DNA of 6,270 nucleotides from Vampirovibrionales bacterium (GTDB lineage Bacteria; Cyanobacteriota; Vampirovibrionia; Vampirovibrionales; JAGQHJ01), in assembly GCA_025451145.1 (NCBI GenBank), contig JANWKX010000061.1, positions 1-6,270 on the forward strand. Direction: 5' to 3'. Below are positions 1 to 5,530 of the stretch, piece by piece. Both the position numbers and the translations under genes were made by a program. The notes under the pieces were generated by a model. It was not told where the DNA came from. It worked only from the letters and a program-made list of their open reading frames with translations, and ran no database searches. Each line of letters opens with the position of its first letter. Position 1 is the stretch's first letter.

Positions 1-2300
1 AGAAGACCAAGGTTCACACGATTTCCCTGGTGGTAGATCGCGTCGTGATTCAGGCTGAAGCTGAAAATCTGCTGGTTCGAGTGACCCAAAGTGTGGAAAC
101 CGCCTTAAAAAAGGCCGAAGGCTTTATTATTATTGAAAATATCGATGAAGCCGATCCCAAAAAGCGTTCCGTGCTTTATTCGAAAAACCTGGCTTGCCCC
201 TCCTGTAATATCGGGTTTGAAGAGCTGGCCCCCCGGATGTTTAGCTTTAATAGCCCCTATGGCGCTTGTCCAGCTTGCCAGGGCTTAGGCATTACCCTGG
301 AGATTTCTGAGGACCTGCTGGTGCCCGATGCCTCAAAATCCTTGGAAGAAGGGGCCATTTCCCCATTCCAAAAAGCATTGGGCCGGTATTACAACCGTTA
401 TATTCGTGGGATCTCCAAGCAGTTTCGCATTCGTAAACGGGTCTCCTTTAGCCAATTGACAGAACGGGAACGGAATCTCCTATTTTATGGCGAAACCGTC
501 TCAGAACAACAGCGGATGCTCAACGAAGTTGCCGAGGATCTGGATCTGGGCGCCAGGGATGCCGAGGATGATTTGTGGGAGGACTTTGCCACGACGTTTG
601 ATGGCGTGATTCCTATGCTGAAAAGACGTTATTTGTATGGGACATCGGCTCAAAAAGAATATATTCAGCAATTCATGGATGAAGTTATATGCTCGGCCTG
701 TCAGGGAAGCCGCCTAAAGCCCATCGCCCTTTCAGTAACGCTTGGAGAACATTCCATTTACTCTCTGGGTGAATTAGCGCTCAATGAGGCCTTGGCCTTT
801 CTCTCCAAGCTACCGGAAACCTTCTCCGATCTCCAGATGGCCGTCGCCCGTGATCCCTTGTATGAGGCTCAGGCGAGGCTTCGTTTCCTCATTGATGTGG
901 GGTTATCCTATTTGACCTTGAACCGAAGGGCTTCGACCTTATCCGGTGGAGAGGCCCAGAGAATCAGGCTGGCGTCTCAAATCGGGGCAGGGCTCTCAGG
1001 CGTTCTATATGTTCTGGATGAACCCAGCATTGGTCTCCATCCCCATAACAATACGCAATTAATTGAAACCTTGAAACGGCTTCGGGATTTAGGCAATTCC
1101 CTGATTGTGGTGGAACATGATGAAGAAACCATGCGGGCTGCCGACTGGATTGTGGATATCGGTCCTGGGGCAGGAACCTTGGGTGGTGAAATTGTGGCAT
1201 CAGGCCCGCTTCGTGAGATTGAGAAGAATAAGCGCTCGTTGACGGGTCAATATTTATCCGGTCAGCGTCAACTTATCCCACCTGAAATGGTTCGTGAAGG
1301 AAATGGCAATGTGTTATCTCTGAAAGGCGCGACCCTTCACAACCTGAAAAACATTTCTGTTGCGTTTCCCTTGGGGACCTTTATTTGTGTGACAGGCTTA
1401 AGTGGTTCCGGTAAGTCTACCTTGGTGTTTGACCTGCTTCATGGCATGTTGCAGCATCATTTTGGGAAGCATCGGGTAAAACCCCAAGGGTTGAAAGACT
1501 TAAAAGGCCTTGAACATCTGGATAAATATATCCATATTGACCAATCCCCCATCGGTCGAAGCCCTCGAAGTAATCCGGCGACCTATACAGGGATTTTTGA
1601 TCCGATTCGCAATCTGTTTGCCAGTTCCGAGGGGGCTAAGATTAAAGGGTTTAAGCCGGGGCATTTCAGTTTTAATGTTCCGGCAGGACGCTGCCCCGAT
1701 TGCAAGGGGGAAGGCGCTATTCGGATCGAGATGAATTTTCTTCCCGACGTCTATACACCCTGTAGTACGTGTCAAGGCCAACGATATAACCGTGAAAGCC
1801 TGGAAGTCACCTATCATGGCAAGACCATTGCCGATGTGCTGGATATGACGGTTGAAGAAGCCTTGGTGTTCTTTGAAGATCAAAGCCATATTCAGCGTCA
1901 ACTCCAGGTCTTAAAAGATGTGGGGTTGGGCTATATTCACCTTGGGCAACCGGCAACGACCCTATCCGGTGGGGAAGCCCAACGGATCAAACTGGCCACG
2001 GAGTTTTGCAAGCGATCTACGGGGAAGACCTTATACCTCTTAGATGAACCGACCATTGGCCTTCACTGGCAGGACCTGGAGCATTTGCTCCTGATTTTGA
2101 ATCGTCTGGTGGATCAAGGTAATACGGTGGTGGTGATTGAGCACAACCTGGATCTCATCAAGATGGCGGACCATTTGATTGATCTGGGGCCTGAAGGCGG
2201 CCACCATGGCGGTGAAATTGTAACGCAAGGGCCACCACGGCTTGTGGCGCAACACCCCACGTCTTATACCGCTCAGTACCTTCGTCCTATTCTAGGATAA
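1..2300 (+). CDS. uvrA: UvrABC excision nuclease subunit A, 5'-truncated by window edge
   Basis: UvrA is the cytoplasmic damage-recognition ATPase of nucleotide excision repair; it dimerises, loads UvrB onto lesions and then leaves. The frame is open to the left edge (first full codon at base 3), and the residues before the first GTG (base 30), including KTKVHTIS, match the family. So roughly 200 N-terminal residues, including the first Walker A, lie outside the window. Numbered from GTG 30, I see: a zinc module CPSC/CPAC at 56-83; CSAC at 221-224; ABC signature LSGGEAQR at 304-311; Walker B with LDEPSIGLH at 329-337; H-loop VEHD at 361-364; second Walker A GLSGSGKST at 456-464; second zinc module CPDC/CSTC at 555-581; second signature at 645-652; LDEPTIGLH at 671-679; and IEH at 703-705. 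All key residues in view are intact. The protein ends LRPILG, as UvrA normally does. Identification is essentially certain. Confidence 0.97.
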   Translation, partial: KTKVHTISLVVDRVVIQAEAENLLVRVTQSVETALKKAEGFIIIENIDEADPKKRSVLYSKNLACPSCNIGFEELAPRMFSFNSPYGACPACQGLGITLEISEDLLVPDASKSLEEGAISPFQKALGRYYNRYIRGISKQFRIRKRVSFSQLTERERNLLFYGETVSEQQRMLNEVAEDLDLGARDAEDDLWEDFATTFDGVIPMLKRRYLYGTSAQKEYIQQFMDEVICSACQGSRLKPIALSVTLGEHSIYSLGELALNEALAFLSKLPETFSDLQMAVARDPLYEAQARLRFLIDVGLSYLTLNRRASTLSGGEAQRIRLASQIGAGLSGVLYVLDEPSIGLHPHNNTQLIETLKRLRDLGNSLIVVEHDEETMRAADWIVDIGPGAGTLGGEIVASGPLREIEKNKRSLTGQYLSGQRQLIPPEMVREGNGNVLSLKGATLHNLKNISVAFPLGTFICVTGLSGSGKSTLVFDLLHGMLQHHFGKHRVKPQGLKDLKGLEHLDKYIHIDQSPIGRSPRSNPATYTGIFDPIRNLFASSEGAKIKGFKPGHFSFNVPAGRCPDCKGEGAIRIEMNFLPDVYTPCSTCQGQRYNRESLEVTYHGKTIADVLDMTVEEALVFFEDQSHIQRQLQVLKDVGLGYIHLGQPATTLSGGEAQRIKLATEFCKRSTGKTLYLLDEPTIGLHWQDLEHLLLILNRLVDQGNTVVVIEHNLDLIKMADHLIDLGPEGGHHGGEIVTQGPPRLVAQHPTSYTAQYLRPILG

Positions 2301-2301
2301 A

Positions 2302-3282
2302 TCAATCCGCTGAAAATCCCATTTCCTCGGCCTCAGCGTGTTTAATCAGGCCTTTTTCGCATGCGGCTTGAAAAAGCGCATTTAAAGCGTTTTGAATATC
2401 GCTTCCTGCCCCAAAACCTTCATCTTTTAACGTTTCTTTTAAGTCAAAAATCGCCCCTAATGGCGTAGGCGTTGAAAAACAGGCCTGTTCAAGCTTTTTT
2501 TGAATCGCCTCTGGGAAATTCAGTTGGCTTTTTGTCGCGAGATTTGACCAAAATAAATTGGCAAACTGTTCGGCCAGAAAATCAGGATCTGAGGCCTTGG
2601 GAAGGATGGCTGCTCCTAAATCCAGCACCTGCTGCATGGCAGTTTGAAGCGGATCTTTTGGTGCCGCAGGAGTGGCTTCAGTCACTTTCGCTTTGGGCTT
2701 TATTGGACCCAGCAAGTCATAAACGTCTTGTGTGAGGCCGTAATAGGTGGCTGCTGAGGCGGCATCATAAAGCTCAAAGATAACCCCTAGCCGAAGCGCA
2801 TCTTGGAGCGCCTCATGAAGTTGCCCCACATTGCAACCTGGGGGCAATTGCTTAAAAAGGTCTTCTACCTTTTGCCCGTAGTACTGAGGAATGATCCCGT
2901 TTAAATCATCGGTGTCATAAATCTGGCCAAGTTGATCTAAAGAGAGGTCATGATGGGAGGATAGCAGCTTGAGAAGATCTTTCCCTGTGAAGGCTTTTCT
3001 GTTGCCGATTTGAAATAACGCTTGCTTTAAAAACGCTGGCAAAAGGGCCTTTAGCTCACTCAACGTTTTAGGTCTAAACTGAAGGGGAGAAACCCGCCGA
3101 TGAACTTCGGCATGCGCTTCTTCTGCCTTTTGTTTTCGTTGGATTGGAAGTGATCCGCTAAATTGAATTCGGTCAAGTTGTCTGTTAGCGCTCTGTTTTT
3201 GAACACCATCTGAGAACTTCTGCTTCGACTGAACGGTGCTTAAATAAGGGGGTAATCCCCATGACGAAACGGTGACACGCAT
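2302..3282 (-). CDS. Uncharacterised 326-residue protein with N-terminal FSG tail
   Basis: I do not recognise a family. I place the start at the ATG at 3282, because a GGGAG (3297-3293) lies 10 bases upstream. A TTG at 3291 would extend the frame by three codons, but it sits one base from that ribosome-binding site. The protein has three zones. Residues 1-75 are rich in Ser, Gln, Lys and Arg with little hydrophobic patterning, and contain RIQFSG (39-43 for IQ-FSG) and PLQFRPKTL. Residues 76-190 look helical and end in LTQDVYDLLGPIKPK. After a Pro/Ala/Lys linker (about 193-212) a second helical zone runs to the end, including DFLAEQFANLFWSNL. There is no signal peptide, membrane segment or catalytic motif. 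The single Cys residues are scattered and do not form a metal site. The stop is one base from the uvrA stop. A cytoplasmic or exported helical protein is possible; the function is unknown. Confidence 0.8.
   Translation of the reverse strand: MRVTVSSWGLPPYLSTVQSKQKFSDGVQKQSANRQLDRIQFSGSLPIQRKQKAEEAHAEVHRRVSPLQFRPKTLSELKALLPAFLKQALFQIGNRKAFTGKDLLKLLSSHHDLSLDQLGQIYDTDDLNGIIPQYYGQKVEDLFKQLPPGCNVGQLHEALQDALRLGVIFELYDAASAATYYGLTQDVYDLLGPIKPKAKVTEATPAAPKDPLQTAMQQVLDLGAAILPKASDPDFLAEQFANLFWSNLATKSQLNFPEAIQKKLEQACFSTPTPLGAIFDLKETLKDEGFGAGSDIQNALNALFQAACEKGLIKHAEAEEMGFSAD
2329..2357 (+). terminator. Weak candidate terminator for uvrA, inside the opposing gene
   Basis: GGCCT (2329-2333) and AGGCC (2348-2352) can pair around a 14-base loop, followed directly by five T. 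It lies about 30 bases after the uvrA stop, within the 3' end of the minus-strand gene. The stem is only 5 bp and the loop is large, so this is a weak call. It is listed because the one-base gap between the stop codons leaves no room for a terminator outside coding sequence. Confidence 0.25.
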
Positions 3283-3292
3283 CCCAACCAAA

Positions 3293-3297
3293 CTCCC
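3293..3297 (-). promoter_or_regulatory. Shine-Dalgarno of the 326-residue unknown gene
   Basis: On the minus strand GGGAG precedes the ATG at 3282 by 10 bases. It decides the start in favour of that ATG over the in-frame TTG at 3291 and over an out-of-frame ATG at 3299. Confidence 0.55.
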
Positions 3298-3311
3298 ATT
3301 TTTAAATTTTA

Positions 3312-3341
3312 ATCATATTAACAGATAAATTTACAATTGAA
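3312..3341 (-). promoter_or_regulatory. Candidate sigma-70 promoter of the unknown minus-strand gene
   Basis: On the minus strand, TATGAT (3317-3312, five of six matches to the -10 consensus) is preceded 18 bases upstream by TTCAAT (3341-3336, a poor -35 match). The surrounding 40 bases are markedly AT-rich compared with both flanks. Transcription would begin near 3305, giving a leader of about 23 bases before the ATG at 3282. This is a plausible prediction and not a strong one. Confidence 0.35.
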
Positions 3342-3444
3342 TAGGGATCTTAAAGCCCATTGTAACAACGTTGTTCGGGGTCTCGGGCTGACCACTTTGG
3401 AGCATCCATTGGTAAGCCATCTTGTCGACAAAACATTTTTGCAT
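3331..3444 (-). CDS. Possible small protein of 37 residues between divergent genes
   Basis: On the minus strand an ATG at 3444 opens a 37-codon frame (MQKCFVDK... ending GFKIPIQL) that stops at 3331. The same frame can be extended upstream to a TTG at 3549, but that would overlap the isocitrate lyase start in antisense. In favour: the stretch is clearly less AT-rich than the promoter DNA just left of it, and the residue mix looks protein-like. Against: I see no good Shine-Dalgarno before the ATG, the frame is short, and the region also holds palindromes that suggest regulatory DNA. It could equally be the remnant of a gene or non-coding leader sequence. No family is recognised. Confidence 0.2.
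   Translation of the reverse strand: MQKCFVDKMAYQWMLQSGQPETPNNVVTMGFKIPIQL
3364..3375. repeat. Perfect 12-bp palindrome upstream of isocitrate lyase gene
   Basis: AACAACGTTGTT is a perfect 12-bp palindrome in the region between two divergent genes, about 130 bases before the isocitrate lyase start. Its symmetry and position fit an operator for a dimeric regulator, but no regulator gene is in the window. It also lies within the possible small ORF, so it could be chance. Confidence 0.3.
3422..3431. repeat. Perfect 10-bp palindrome upstream of isocitrate lyase gene
   Basis: TTGTCGACAA is perfectly symmetric and lies 57 bp, centre to centre, from the AACAACGTTGTT palindrome. The two share TTGT/ACAA ends but differ in their centres. 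It may be a second half of an operator pair for isocitrate lyase control. I see no convincing -35/-10 pair between here and the start codon to anchor that idea. Confidence 0.25.
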
Positions 3445-3490
3445 TAACGTGGTGAGATTCTTTAGGAATATCTTGACGTTATTTGTTGTT

Positions 3491-3496
3491 GGGGAG
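3491..3496 (+). promoter_or_regulatory. Strong Shine-Dalgarno fixing a GTG start for isocitrate lyase
   Basis: GGGGAG lies 8 bases before the GTG at 3505. Later in-frame ATGs (3574 and 3592) have only AGG-type sites. This spacing and strength support translation from the GTG, and therefore the reality of the long N-terminal extension. Confidence 0.7.
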
Positions 3497-3504
3497 AATC
3501 CAAA

Positions 3505-4950
3505 GTGATTAATCGCATAAACGGAGGCCGCCCATCGGCTCAGTTTCAATTGGGCGCTTTAAAGCAGGTTTCCATGAATCATAGGCCTTCTATGTCTGGA
3601 ACAGGGCCTGCCGTCCATCAGGATCAGTTTGTTAAAAAAGGCGCTGTTCTGAGCTTTAAGGGCCAAACCCAAACCGATGCTCAACAAATTAGAGCTTTAG
3701 AAGCTGAATGGAAAAATGACAGCCGTTGGAAAGGGATTGAGCGGCCTTATACTGCTGCACAGGTCGTCAAACTCCGTGGAACGCTTCAAATTCAGCACAC
3801 CCTTGCTGATGTGGGCGCCAGAAAGCTTTGGAAGTTGATGGGTACGAACCCTTATGTTCCAGCTTTAGGGGCAGTGACTGGTAACCAGGCCATGCAGCAG
3901 GTTCATGCCGGATTGAAGGCCATTTACTTAAGTGGCTGGCAAGTAGCCGCCGATAATAATTTAGCGGGCGCCATGTACCCGGATCAAAGTTTGTATCCTT
4001 CTAATAGCGTTCCTGAAGTGGTTCGCCGCATTAATAACTCGCTTCAAAGAGCCGATCAAATCTATAAAGCCGAAGGTGACACATCCATTGATTGGTATGC
4101 GCCCATTGTTGCCGATGCTGAAGCGGGCTTTGGTGGTCCATTAAATGTCTTTGAACTGATGAAGGCCATGATTGCCTCGGGGGCATCAGGGGTCCACTTT
4201 GAAGATCAGTTATCCTCCGAGAAAAAATGCGGCCATATGGGCGGCAAGGTTTTGTTACCGACGCAAAATGCCGTTCGTAACTTGATTGCGGCTCGTTTGG
4301 CGGCAGATGTGATGGGGACTCCGACGGTCCTCATTGCTCGAACTGATGCCAAAGATGCCAAACTCCTCAGCAGTGACGTTGACCCCAGAGATCAGGCGCA
4401 GATCGTCCCTGGCTCAGAACGGACCTCTGAAGGCTTTTATCGCCTAAAAGGTGGTATTGATGCCTCCATAGACAGAGGATTAGCCTACGCACCCTATGCG
4501 GATCTGTTGTGGTTTGAAACCGGAGAACCGAATCTGGAAGAAGCGAAGAAGTTTGCCGATGCCATTCATGCCAAGTTTCCAGGAAAGCTCCTAGCCTATA
4601 ACTGTTCGCCCTCTTTTAACTGGAAGAAAAAGCTCTCTGATGAGCAAATTGCCAACTTCCAGCAGGAATTGGGGAAACTGGGCTATAAATTCCAGTTTGT
4701 GACCCTGGCCGGATTCCATTCCATGAACCAAGGCATGTTTGACCTTGCCCGGGGGTATCGTGAACGCGGCATGGCAGCTTACTCTGAGCTTCAGCAGCGG
4801 GAATTCGCCTTAGAAGACCAAGGCTACTCGGCGACAAGGCACCAACGCGAAGTGGGAACTGGCTATTTTGACGCAGTTTCTGAAATCGTTTCAGGCGGTC
4901 AGTCATCCACAAAGGCCTTGGATGGGTCTACGGAAAAGGACCAGTTTTAA
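3505..4950 (+). CDS. aceA: Isocitrate lyase with 53-residue N-terminal extension
   Basis: Isocitrate lyase cleaves isocitrate to glyoxylate and succinate, the first step of the glyoxylate bypass, which allows growth on acetate or fatty acids. The core (about 57-481) aligns by eye from end to end with the E. coli and Mycobacterium enzymes. I see WQVAAD at 145-150, IVADAEAGFGG (Mg/substrate region) at 201-211, HFEDQ at 231-235, the catalytic loop KKCGH at 240-244 with Cys242, ERTSEGF at 305-311, NCSPSFNW at 366-373, TLAG at 400-403, and a C-terminal ending STEKDQF. All signature residues are present, so it should be active. At 481 residues it is about 50 longer than the roughly 430-residue enzymes. 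The excess is all N-terminal: a Ser/Gln/Gly/basic tail ending VLSFKGQ (48-54) immediately before the usual start. The GTG start has a GGGGAG 8 bases upstream. Malate synthase is not adjacent. The enzyme call is near certain; the role of the tail is unknown. Confidence 0.97.
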   Translation: MINRINGGRPSAQFQLGALKQVSMNHRPSMSGTGPAVHQDQFVKKGAVLSFKGQTQTDAQQIRALEAEWKNDSRWKGIERPYTAAQVVKLRGTLQIQHTLADVGARKLWKLMGTNPYVPALGAVTGNQAMQQVHAGLKAIYLSGWQVAADNNLAGAMYPDQSLYPSNSVPEVVRRINNSLQRADQIYKAEGDTSIDWYAPIVADAEAGFGGPLNVFELMKAMIASGASGVHFEDQLSSEKKCGHMGGKVLLPTQNAVRNLIAARLAADVMGTPTVLIARTDAKDAKLLSSDVDPRDQAQIVPGSERTSEGFYRLKGGIDASIDRGLAYAPYADLLWFETGEPNLEEAKKFADAIHAKFPGKLLAYNCSPSFNWKKKLSDEQIANFQQELGKLGYKFQFVTLAGFHSMNQGMFDLARGYRERGMAAYSELQQREFALEDQGYSATRHQREVGTGYFDAVSEIVSGGQSSTKALDGSTEKDQF

Positions 4951-4979
4951 TCGCCCGGCAAAATAGATAAACCAAGTTT

Positions 4980-5004
4980 CAAGGAGGTCTTTTGGGCCTC
5001 CTTG
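4980..5004 (+). terminator. Hairpin after isocitrate lyase, weak U-tract
   Basis: CAAGGAGG (4980-4987) pairs perfectly with CCTCCTTG (4997-5004), and two more pairs (one G-U) can extend the stem inward to leave a loop of about five bases. It starts 30 bases after the stop codon, as a terminator would. The downstream sequence AGGTTGTT is not a proper T run, so termination may be partial, or the hairpin may mainly stabilise the mRNA 3' end. Confidence 0.55.
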
Positions 5005-5097
5005 AGGTTGTTAGCGTCATTCAGAATCGCAAAAAATATTGATTTAAGGCCAATTTGAATCCCATGACCTCATGTCGCTATTGTCCTGCGATAACAT

Positions 5098-5126
5098 TTG
5101 ACAGTGCACCGAAAGGTTTTTACAAT
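5098..5126 (+). promoter_or_regulatory. Near-consensus sigma-70 promoter of the omega gene
   Basis: TTGACA (5098-5103) is a perfect -35 box, followed after exactly 17 bases by TACAAT (5121-5126), five of six matches to the -10 box. Transcription should begin near 5132-5134, giving a leader of about 43 bases. No extended -10 TG is present. It is by far the best promoter visible in the window and shows that the gene downstream is transcribed independently of isocitrate lyase. Confidence 0.85.
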
Positions 5127-5158
5127 AGAAGGATTCCCCAAAGTCACAAAGTTCCGGT

Positions 5159-5163
5159 GGAGG
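5159..5163 (+). promoter_or_regulatory. Shine-Dalgarno of the omega-like gene
   Basis: GGAGG sits 12 bases before the ATG at 5176. The spacing is a little long, but the match is strong and no other in-frame start has a comparable site. Confidence 0.6.
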
Positions 5164-5175
5164 ACCTTTCCTGTT

Positions 5176-5415
5176 ATGACATCAACCATTACCCAAATTG
5201 CTTCAGACTTGAACGAGACCGTGGATAACAAATACGCCTTGGTGCTTGAAGTCTCTGACTTGGCCAAGCGTTTGCTCGAAGATGCACGGACCAAAGCTGA
5301 AGAAGACTTATTTTCCACCGGCGGTGGGAACAACACCTCTTTGGAGAAGGTGATTTACCAGGCTTTGATTATGAAAGCCAGTGAAATCGATATCGGTGAT
5401 GGCCTGATTGGCTAA
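5176..5415 (+). CDS. rpoZ: DNA-directed RNA polymerase omega subunit, divergent
   Basis: The 79-residue product resembles omega, the small RNA polymerase subunit that helps fold and hold beta-prime during assembly. Two conserved blocks support this. DNKYALVLEVSDLAKRLLE (17-35) matches the usual N-[RK]-[YF]-x-L-V...A-[KR]-R-x-x helix. EKVIYQALIMKASE (57-70) matches the K-P-V-x-x-A-x-x-E-[IM] helix. Between them is an acidic then Gly/Asn-rich loop (36-55), longer than in compact omegas. The N-terminus begins MTSTIT, without the MAR-like start of proteobacterial omegas. The ATG at 5176 is chosen because a strong promoter lies just upstream. A TTG at 5098 in the same frame is part of the -35 box and cannot be a start in that transcript. 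The gene has its own promoter and terminator. The call rests on short motifs, so some other small helical protein remains possible. Confidence 0.7.
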   Translation: MTSTITQIASDLNETVDNKYALVLEVSDLAKRLLEDARTKAEEDLFSTGGGNNTSLEKVIYQALIMKASEIDIGDGLIG

Positions 5416-5449
5416 AATCCAGCCCTTTAAAACTAAAATTGAATCAATG

Positions 5450-5489
5450 CAAAGAGACCTGTGTATTCATACACAGGTCTCTTTGTTTT
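5450..5489 (+). terminator. Strong intrinsic terminator after the omega gene
   Basis: A perfect 16-bp stem, CAAAGAGACCTGTGTA (5450-5465) with its exact complement at 5470-5485, closes a TTCA tetraloop and is followed by TTTT. It starts 34 bases after the omega stop. On the minus strand the sequence after the stem (CATTGATTCAATTTT) has only a late T run, so it may also work weakly as the terminator of the convergent gene ending at 5531. Confidence 0.92.
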
Positions 5490-5530
5490 ACATATTGATA
5501 AATTAGAATAAAACAGATAGATGTAGAGGC

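Noticed and set aside
30..32. GTG at base 30 as the start of uvrA
   Set aside because: The frame is open to the left edge, and the residues before it match the conserved UvrA segment K-x-K-x-H-x-I-x-x-V-V-D-R. The gene simply begins upstream of the window.
964..2255. Minus-strand and alternate-frame ORFs of 71-133 codons within uvrA
   Set aside because: They overlap a fully conserved uvrA sequence, have no start signals, and show Arg/His/Pro-rich shadow composition.
2285..2297. TCCTA-TTC-TAGGA hairpin at the very end of uvrA as a terminator
   Set aside because: The 5-bp stem is AT-containing and has no T run on either strand; it is probably chance within the last codons.
2472..2735. Plus-strand frame of 87 codons opposite the unknown gene
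   Set aside because: It lies wholly inside the longer minus-strand gene, has no ribosome-binding site, and reads as an antisense shadow with Trp-rich, Pro-rich composition.
3289..3291. TTG at 3291 as the start of the 326-residue protein
   Set aside because: The only Shine-Dalgarno (3297-3293) is one base away from it, which is unusable, but it is properly placed for the ATG at 3282.
3473..3499. TTGACG (3473-3478) with GAGAAT (3494-3499) as the isocitrate lyase promoter
   Set aside because: The 15-base spacer is too short, and the -10 would overlap the Shine-Dalgarno GGGGAG, leaving the transcript without its ribosome-binding site.
5098..5175. TTG start at 5098 giving a 105-residue omega-like protein
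   Set aside because: The TTG is the first half of a perfect -35 box, whose promoter would start transcription downstream at about 5133. The extra 26 residues do not resemble omega, and GGAGG precedes the ATG at 5176.
4616..5336. Minus-strand ORFs opposite the end of isocitrate lyase and opposite the omega gene
   Set aside because: Both are antisense to genes supported by conserved motifs, and the second would also run across the strong promoter and Shine-Dalgarno of the omega gene.
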